Assembly (NCBI GenBank): GCA_947453625.1
Contig: CANGHK010000026.1
Span: 1-64,000, forward strand
Source: Burkholderiales bacterium
Lineage (GTDB): Bacteria; Pseudomonadota; Gammaproteobacteria; Burkholderiales; Burkholderiaceae_C
Direction of reading: 5' to 3'
DNA: 64,000 nucleotides
Numbering within the stretch: the stretch's first letter is position 1; every line of letters begins with the position of its first letter. The translations under genes and the position numbers were made by a program. The notes below the pieces were generated by a model, which was not told the origin of the DNA, did not search any database, and saw nothing but the letters and a program-made list of their open reading frames with translations. Shown in pieces: positions 19,180-27,500 of this stretch.

Positions 19180-19809
19180 TCAGGTCGGGTTCAGCAAACC
19201 CAGCTCGGCGAAAACCTGTGACTTGCTGCGGGCCTGCGCCGCGAAGCGCAGCCGCTGCGAGTGCACTATCGTTTTCAGGTCGAACAGCGCCGTCTCGAAC
19301 AAACCGTTGATTATAACGAAGTCGAAGTGGCGTGCCTGCGCCACCTCGACCCGGGCGTTGACCATGCGTTGCGCGATCACCTCGGGCCGGTCCTCGCCGC
19401 GGCGCGTCAGGCGCTGGCGCAACTCGTCCCAGCCTGGCGGCAGGATGAAGATCAGCACCGCGTGGCTGAAGAGCTGCTTGATCTGCAGCGCACCCTGGTA
19501 GTCGATCTCCAGGATCACGTCGGCGCCGGCGGCCAGGCGCTGCTCGACTGCAGGCCGCGAGGTGCCGTACAGGTTGCCATGCACCTCGGCCCATTCGAAG
19601 AAATCGCCTTGCGCCGTCATCTGGCGGAACTCGGGTCCGCTGATGAACCAGTATTCGCGGCCATGGCGCTCCTGGCCGCGCGGCGCGCGCGTGGTGTGCG
19701 AGACCGACACCGTGAGGTGCGAATCGAGTTCCAGCAAGGCCTTGACCAGGCTGGACTTGCCGGCGCCGCTGGGCGCGGCGACGACGAACAGGTTGCCAGG
19801 GGTTTCCAT
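19180..19809 (-). CDS. gmk: Guanylate kinase
   Basis: 209 residues. The P-loop [10 protein letters not shown] is at residues 10-19. It is followed by [19 protein letters not shown] (the GMP-binding region), [12 protein letters not shown] and D-I-L-type strand [10 protein letters not shown]. It phosphorylates GMP to GDP. The start at 19809 gives the family length; an upstream in-frame ATG at 19851 would add 14 residues not typical of the family. First gene of gmk-rpoZ-(spoT). Confidence 0.96.
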   Translation of the reverse strand: METPGNLFVVAAPSGAGKSSLVKALLELDSHLTVSVSHTTRAPRGQERHGREYWFISGPEFRQMTAQGDFFEWAEVHGNLYGTSRPAVEQRLAAGADVILEIDYQGALQIKQLFSHAVLIFILPPGWDELRQRLTRRGEDRPEVIAQRMVNARVEVAQARHFDFVIINGLFETALFDLKTIVHSQRLRFAAQARSKSQVFAELGLLNPT

Positions 19810-19944
19810 CGGTCCGGATTCTCGCCGAGTCTTCACAGGGCGCTGCGTCAAGCGGTGCCGCTGCCGATCTTTCGCAGGGCGTTAGCCCGAGCTCGATGCC
19901 GGGCATGGCAGACCTGCACTCTGGCCCACCGCGGTCTGTCGGCG

Positions 19945-20133
19945 GTGCGGGCCCAGTATGTCAACGACCCGGCCCGCGTTCCAGGCCATGCGGTCTACCG
20001 GGCGGTGGTCGATCGGGCGGACTTTCCGGCTGACCTGCGCTGGAACGTATCCAGCATCTGGGTCGGCCCCGATTGCCATCTGGTGCATTACTCGCTGCTC
20101 GGCGGCGAGCAGTACAACGTGGCCGTCAGCTTC
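19945..20133 (+). pseudogene. Remnant of an FAD-dependent aromatic monooxygenase gene
   Basis: One frame encodes 63 residues that look like an internal piece of a salicylate/3-hydroxybenzoate-type hydroxylase: G-H-A-V-Y-R-A-V-V-D, D-L-R-W-N, I-W-V-G-P-D-C-H-L-V-H-Y and G-G-E-Q-Y-N-V-A-V-S-F. The FAD-binding N-terminus (GxGxxG) and the D-A-A-H GD motif are absent on both sides, so this is a fragment about one sixth of the gene. It is wedged between gmk and the AhpD-like gene. The identification rests on recalled family motifs. Confidence 0.7.
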
Positions 20134-20230
20134 CCGCCGCCTCACGTTCTTCCCGTCGATCGCGCTGCTGTGGCGCAGCGTCCACCCCGGACGGCGTGAC
20201 GCCGGGCCGCGGGTGGAACTGTCCGGACGC

Positions 20231-20773
20231 TCAGGGCTCGAGCTTGAGCGCAACCAGGATGCGCGCCACCATGTTGTAGGACGCGATCACGGCGATCAGT
20301 TCGAACAGGGACTGGTCGCTGCCCATCACCGCGCGGGCGCGGGCGAAGGTGGCGTCGTCGACCTGCACGTCTCGGGTCATCTGCAGCACCAGCGTCAGCA
20401 CGGCCTGCTGCTCGGCGTCGAACACCGGGTCGTCGACGAGTTGCCCGGCGATGCCCTGGCCCAGGCGGCGCAGCGACGCCAGCTGGGCGTCGCTGCCACC
20501 CGCGGCCAGGTAGAGCGGCGCATGGTGGAACATCTCGAATTCGGCGCCGGTGAGCGCAGCCACGCCGCACATCGCCAGTTCACGCAGCAGCGGTGGCACG
20601 CCCAGGGCGGTGCGCACGCGGCCCATCAGTTCGCCCCAGCCGGTGGCGAACGCCGGGCTGTGCAGCAGCAGGCGGTCCAGATCCAGCAAGCCGCCGCCGC
20701 GCCGGGCGCGGATGGCGGCCACCAGATCGGGCGGGCCGACCTGGTCGTCGGTGAGCAAGGGCAGTCGGGTCAT
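20231..20773 (-). CDS. Carboxymuconolactone decarboxylase / AhpD-like family protein
   Basis: 180 residues, all helical in appearance. The block L-R-E-L-A-M-C-G-V-A-A-L-T-G-A-E-F-E-M-F-H-H-A corresponds to the AhpD/CMD core, where E-F-E-x-x-H-H-A replaces the redox-active C-x-x-C-x-x-x-H of AhpD. No paired cysteines are present, so a thiol-peroxidase role is unlikely. The start at 20773 aligns with the family. A decarboxylase or isomerase-like role in aromatic metabolism would fit the adjacent monooxygenase remnant, but this is only inference. Confidence 0.82.
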   Translation of the reverse strand: MTRLPLLTDDQVGPPDLVAAIRARRGGGLLDLDRLLLHSPAFATGWGELMGRVRTALGVPPLLRELAMCGVAALTGAEFEMFHHAPLYLAAGGSDAQLASLRRLGQGIAGQLVDDPVFDAEQQAVLTLVLQMTRDVQVDDATFARARAVMGSDQSLFELIAVIASYNMVARILVALKLEP

Positions 20774-21548
20774 GCGGTGTCTCCGGGTTTGGCGGCGGCG
20801 CTGGTCTGCGGTCCGGCAGGACGTCAGCGGCTCGATCATGACCATTGAGCGGCTGGAAAGGTGTCGCGCAGCGGACCGCCGGGCATAGCCATGGGCTGCC
20901 GTGATGTTGACGATAGGCGGTTCAGGGCGATTGCCTAGCCCGAAATCAGGGTTGATTAAACGCGCAAAAGGTCGACAATGATGCTAATTACGATATTTTT
21001 GCGCAGTGAGGTTGGCGAAATGCCACGCTGGGCGCGACCTGAAAGCCTGGCGCTTTTCGCGTTCGAGGCGTGTCGCAGCCGGGCAGTGCGCTGTCGACGG
21101 GCATGGGCGTCCACCTCGCCCGACCGACTGACCCCGAAGGCGGTCGATTCTGCTGCGCTGTAAGTGAAATTGCGATTGCGCGTTGCGGCGGATGAGACTG
21201 TCGGAGCGTGTCTGGGAGAGGCTGGAAATGTGCGGTAACAATGCAGAAAAAGTTGCATTTAAAGTGTGTTTAATGTGTGAGAAAAGCATATTGCCTATGT
21301 CGTCAGGCCCCGTCGTACCGGCTTTCGACCTGGCGCTTGGCGCAGCCACTGGCGTAGGCCGCCAACGGCGATTGCCAGTCTCGCGAATGGCGGATCGCGG
21401 CATCAAGGACGCCGTGCCTGTTCCCCAACCGCGGCGAGCAGGGCTTGACAGATCGAATTTCGGCACGACATCGCCGGCGCTCGGATCCGGCCAGGCGTTT
21501 CGCGCGGGCTTGTCGACATTGAATCAAGATTGATCGCGAGGACAAGTC
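20774..21548. other. Long leader region before the giant surface-protein gene
   Basis: 775 bases with no coding frame I trust. AT-rich patches lie at about 20950-21000 and 21235-21300, unlike the surrounding high-GC DNA, and probably contain the promoter and regulatory sites of the adhesin operon. A GAGGA ribosome-binding site stands 6 bases before the adhesin ATG. No terminator or RNA gene was recognised. Confidence 0.5.
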
Positions 21549-24500
21549 ATGCACCCTCCAAGATTTGGTAGCGTTTTGCGGGCGCTCGAGCACCGGTATT
21601 TGTTCGATGGCGCGGTCCTGGTGGATGCCGGTTCGCTGGTCTTGGGTCACGACGGTATGACCGACGGCAAGACGGCCTTGTCCGACCCCGGCGTCGCGGG
21701 CAGCCCTGCCACGAAGTCCGAGTCATCGGTCGGGCGTGGGGCGGCCGGATCGCTCCAGGGGCGTTTGACCGATGCACCGTATGCCGAACCCGCGGCCGCG
21801 CTGCGAATTGACGGCCCGGTGCCAGGAGGCCTGCTGAGGGCGGCGCCGTCGGCGACCGAGATCCTGTTCATCGACGCTGCCGTTCCGGACATCGCGTCAC
21901 TGGTCGCCGCGGTGCCACCCGCGGTCGAGATCGTTGTGATCGACAGCACCGATGACCCCTGGCGCCAGATGACCGATGCTTTGGCAAGCCATCAAGACCT
22001 AGAGGCGGTGCACATCGTCTCGCATGGCAGTGCGGGCGAGATCCAGTTGGGTGGCAAGGCTTATGGCGTCGATGCGCTGGCGGCTGAGGGTTCTCAATTG
22101 GCCGACTGGGCGCCGCATCTGGCGCAAGGCGCGGACATTCTGCTGTACGGCTGCAGCATAGGCGCGGGGGAATCGGGCCGCTTGCTGGTGGACGCGCTGG
22201 CGCGCTTGTCGCACGCGGACGTGGCGGCCTCGACCAATCAGACCGCACCGGCGTCGCAAGGCGGTGATTGGGTGCTCGAGCGGCAATCGGGCGATGTAGG
22301 CGCTGGCGTGCTTGATTTCGCGGCCAGCACCTGGCAAGGGTCGCTGGCGTCGGTCAGCCTGTCGCTGGCGATTCGGCCGGGCGCCACTGCGGCCGTCAGC
22401 GCCGGAGAGGCGGTTCCCTTCCTGTTCGAGGCCGCCAACTCGGGCACGTCGACGCTGACGTCGGTGTCCTTGTCCGCCCCGCAACTGGACGCCGGGCTGG
22501 CACCGCGGACCGTCACCGTTGCCGGAGCCAGTTTCAACATCGGTGACAAGAACCTCGACAACAGCCTCAACCCGGGTGAAACCTGGCAGTGGTCAGGCAG
22601 CTACACGGCGACCCAGGCCGACATCGCCACCGGTGGCGCGCTGGCCGGCGCATTGGCCGGCGATGGCTACCTTCATCTGACGGCGGAAGTGCGTGCCAAG
22701 GCGGGTGCGCTGTCCACGTCCAGTGCCGGAAGCGTTTTGGTCGAACTCAATGCCGCGCCGGTCAACCAGCGCCCCGACACATCGGTGGTGCCACTGCAGG
22801 TCAACGAGGACGGGGTGCTGGCCTTCACGGGCGTCCACCAGCTCGCGGTGTCCGACGTCAACCAGAACCTGGTGTCGACGCGTCTGGCGGTAGAGCAGGG
22901 TGTCCTGTCGCTGGTGCCTGCGGGTGCCGCGACGGTGACCGCGGGGGGCAACGGCACTGCGTCGCTGACGCTGTCTGGCAACGAGGTCGACATCAGTGCC
23001 ACCTTGGCGTCGCTGACCTACCAGGGGCACCCCAACTTCAACGGCAGCGATAGCTTGACGATGGTGTCGACCGATGGCGCCAGCAAGCCGCTCAGCGATG
23101 TCGACACGGTGACGATCCGCGTCATCTCGGTCAATGACGCCCCGACGGGCGCGGACACCAAGCTGACGATGCTGGAGGACGGGCGGCGGGCCCTGACCCT
23201 GGCTGACTTCGGTTTCAGCGATGCCAGCGACTCCCCGGCCAACCACTTGCTGGCGGTCGAGATCAGCACGCTGCCCGAATCGGGTGTGCTGAGCCTGAAC
23301 GGTGTGGCGCTGGTGGCCGGGCAGTTCGTCCCGGCGGCCGACATCGGCGCCGGCCTGCTGGTGTATGCGGCGGCGGCCAACGCCAACGGCGCCGGTCTGG
23401 CGCATTTCGGCTTCCAGGTGCAGGACGACGGCGGCACGGCCAACGGCGGGGTGGCGCTGGCGGCGCGGGCCAATGTGGTCACGCTCGACGTGACGCCGGT
23501 CAACGACGCCCCATCGGGCGCGGACAAGACGCTGACGCTGCTGGAGGACGGTTCCATCGTCCTCGCACTGTCGGACTTCGGCTTCAGCGATTCCAGCGAC
23601 GCGCCGGCCAACCAGTTTCTGGCGGTCAAGATCGATACGCTGCCCGAATCGGGCCGGCTGAGCCTGAACGGCGTGGCGCTGTTGGCCGGGCAGTTCGTCC
23701 CGGCCGCCGACATCGGTGCGGGGCGGCTGGTGTATGCGCCGGCGGCCAATGTCAACGGTGTCGGCCTGGCGCATGTCGGCTTCAAGGTGCAGGACGACGG
23801 CGGCACGGCCAACGGCGGCGTTGCGCTGGCGACGCGGGCCAACGTGATCACGCTGGACGTCACCCCGGTCAACGACGCGCCGGTCATCACCACCGCCAGC
23901 GGCGCAGACCGCGGTGCCGTCACCGAGAACCTGCTGCCGACCACCGGCGGCACGCTGAGTTCGTCCGACGTCGACGCGTTCCACACCGCCACCTGGAGCG
24001 GCGACAAGACCAGCGGCTACGGCAGCTTCGCGATCGACCCCGCCAACGGCGTCTGGGGCTACACCCTGGCCGACAACGCCGCCGTCAACGCGCTCAGCGC
24101 CGGCCAGCAGGTCATCGAAACCTTCACCGCCACCGTCACCGACGACCAGGGCGCGACCGCGACCCAGACCGTCACGGTGACGATCACCGGCATCAACGAC
24201 GCGGCGCTGCTGAGCTCGGCCACCCGTTCGTTGACCGAGACCAACGCCGTGCTGACCGACAGCGGCACACTGACCATCACCGACGTCGACAGCCCCTCGG
24301 CCTTCAGGGCAGGCATGGTCAAGGGCAGCTACGGCAGCCTGGTCATCGCCAGCAACGGGGTCTGGTCTTACACCGCCAGCTCGGTGCACGACGAGTTCGC
24401 CCAGGGCCAGGTCTACAGCGACACCTTCACTGTCGCCGCGGTCGACGGCACCACCACGTCCGTCAAGATCGACATCACCGGCACCAACGACGCTGCCTTG

Positions 24501-27500
24501 CTGTCCTCGGCCACCCAGGCGCTGACCGAGACCAACGCCGTGCTGACGACCAGCGGCACGCTGACCGTCACCGACGTCGACAGCCCCGCGGCCTTCACTG
24601 CCAGCGCCGTTTCGGGCCGCTACGGCAGCCTGTCTGTCAACAGCGCCGGTGCCTGGACCTACACCGCCAGTTCGGCCCACGACGAGTTTGCCCAGGGCCA
24701 GGTCTACAGCGACACCTTCAACGTCGCCGCAGTCGACGGCACCACCACGTCCGTCAAGATCGACATCACTGGCACCAACGACGCGGCCGTGCTGTCGTCG
24801 GCCACCCGTACGCTGACCGAGACCAACGCGGTGCTGACCGACAGCGGCACGCTGAGCATCACCGACGTCGACAGCTCCGAGACCTTCAAGGCGACAACCG
24901 TCAGCGGCAGCTACGGCAGCCTGACCATCGCCAGCAGCGGCGCCTGGACTTACACCGCCAGTTCGGCACACGACGAACTCATCAGGGACCAGGTCTACAG
25001 CGACAGCTTCACGGTGGCCGCCTTCGATGGCACCACCACGACCGTCAAGATCGACATCACCGGGACCAATGACCCCGCCTCGATCGGCCCCGGCACCCAG
25101 ACCGACGCCCAGGGCCGCTTGATCGGCCAGCGCGCCACGGTGCAGGAAGACACGACGCTGACCGCCGCCGGCAAGCTCAGCGTGGCTGACCCGGAGGCGG
25201 GCCAGTCGCTGTTCGCGGCCCAGGCCGCCACCGCGGGTGTTTACGGCAGCTTCGCGCTGGCCCCGGACGGCAGCTGGCGTTACCGCCTCGACAACAACGC
25301 GGCAATCGTCCAGGCGCTCAAGACCGGCCAGACCGTCACCGACAGCTTCGCCGTGGCCAGCGCCGACGGCACGCCCGCCAGCGTGGTGGTCGACGTCCAG
25401 GGGCTCGATGGGCTGATCAGCCCGAACCCGGCCATCTACATCGAGGGCCTGGGGCCGGTCTCGGCGCTGACCTCGACCTTCAGCGTGCCCAACCCGGCCG
25501 CGGCCCAGGTGCTGGAAGCCACCGTGACGCTGACCGACGCGAAGGCCGGTGAGTCGCTGTCGCTGAGCGCGGCGGCCTCGGGCCTGGTCATAGCCCAGAC
25601 CACGCCGGGCACCCTGGTGATACGCGGCCAGGCCAGCAGCAGCGTCTACGAGGGCCTGCTGCGCCAGATCAGCTTCGACACCGCATCGGGCGGCAGCCTG
25701 ACGCCGGCAGCAGCGGCCAGCGGCCAGCGCGCACTCAGCACCGAGTTGCGCTTCGCCAACGACACCCAGGTCCACATCGCCAGCAGCCTGGCGATGCGCG
25801 AGTTGCTGGTGGTGCCCAACCCGGCCAACGTCACCATCCTGTCCGAGGACAGCACCGGCAGCATCAAGCCCAAGTCGGACGACGGCCTGAGCGACATCCG
25901 CTTCACGGTGATGGCCGGCCAGCGCCTGGCCGATGGCTCCATAGACACCGCCTCGCTGCAGGACGTCTCGTCCATCCTGCTGGCACGCAGCGACATCGCG
26001 ATGCGCTTCGAGTTCAGCGGCGCACCGGTCAGCAACGGCGTCGAACGCGGCACCCTGCTCTACCAGGGCGTGGCCTACAAGCTGGGCACCCAGCCCATGC
26101 TTGACCTCAGCGCGGCCGAACTGCAGTCCAACGTGCTGCAGTTCCAGGGCGCAGCGAACGACTTCGACGTCCGCTATGCGGGCATGAACTACCGCATCGA
26201 CGTGGTGCGCACGGTGGGCAGCCAGGCCGTTTTGCTCGCGGCCAGCGATGTCTCGCCGCTGTGGCTGTCGGTGCGCAACGTCAACGATGCGCCCACCGCC
26301 GTCGCGCCCGAGGCGCGGGTCAGCCTGTACGCACAGCAGACCGCGCAGATCAACCTGAGCAACCTGTTTGCCGACATCGACCCGGGCGACATGCTCAGGA
26401 TGCGCTACGCGGTCAGCTCGGCCGATGCGTCGGTCAGGACCAGCCTGTCGGGCAGCCAGTTGACGCTGCAAAACCTCTCGGCCAGCAACCAATCGTCGGG
26501 CCCGCTGACGATCATCGCCACCGATGGCGGCGGCCTGAGCGCGACCACCACGCTCTACATCGACCAGTTGGGCCAGCCCACGACCGCCAACGTGGCGCCG
26601 ACGCTGAGTCTGTCGGCCGCGGCCGGCCTGGCGCAGAGCGTCACGCTGGTCGACAGCACCGCGCTGGGCGCGGCGCCGCAGTACCAGATCGCCGACCTGG
26701 CCGGCGAGCCGCTGCGGGTCTCGATCTCCGAGATGCAGTCTCCCCTGCTGAGCGTGGCCGGGGTCGATGCCAATGGCGACACGCTGAGCTACACCATCAG
26801 CGGTGTCGACGCCAAGCGCTTCAACGTCTCCGCCGACGGCGTGCTGCAACCGCTGCAGACCCTCAGCTTCGAGAGCCAGAACCTGTTCACCTTCACGCTC
26901 AGCGTCAGCGACGGCCGCGGCGGCGTGGACAGCCGCAACGTCACGCTGACGCTGCTCAACGTGGTCGAGCCCGGCGTGGCCAACGACGGCACCCCGGGCG
27001 GCGCGGCCAAGGCCCAGATCACCGGCTACACGCCGAGCAACGGCAGCGGCCTGGGCAGCATCCTGACCCAGGACGGCAGCAGCACGGTGGCCGCCAGCGC
27101 GACCGACCTCGACAACGTCGACAACTTCACCGAAACCTTTGCCGCCGACCGCAACGGTGACGGCATCCCCGACAGCCTGCAGAGCGATGTGGCCTCGTTC
27201 CCGGGGGTGCAATCCGACCTGGGCGACCCGGGCGCCTACTTCTCGCTCGACACCACCGCCAGCGCCAACAGCTACTTCAACCCGACCTTGATGCTGGCCC
27301 AGCTCAGCCAGGGCGGGGCGTCGATCGGGCTGCTCTCGGCGGTGCAGAGCGGAGCGATGCAGGCCAGCGTCGACATCCAGCAGGTGCAGGTCGCGCCGCT
27401 CGAACCCATACTCGAGCCGACGCTGCAGCAGTCGATGGCGGCCTTCGCGGCCAGCCAGGGCCAGGGGCTGGCGGCGGTCAGCACGCCGCTCGGCTTCATC

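Noticed and set aside
20978-21533. Small ORFs upstream of the giant adhesin
   Set aside because: None has a recognisable domain or convincing start. They overlap on both strands and lie in a likely promoter region.
23133-25067. CRISPR-like tandem repeats
   Set aside because: The units are 291-369 bases, in frame, contiguous and coding, with no short spacers.
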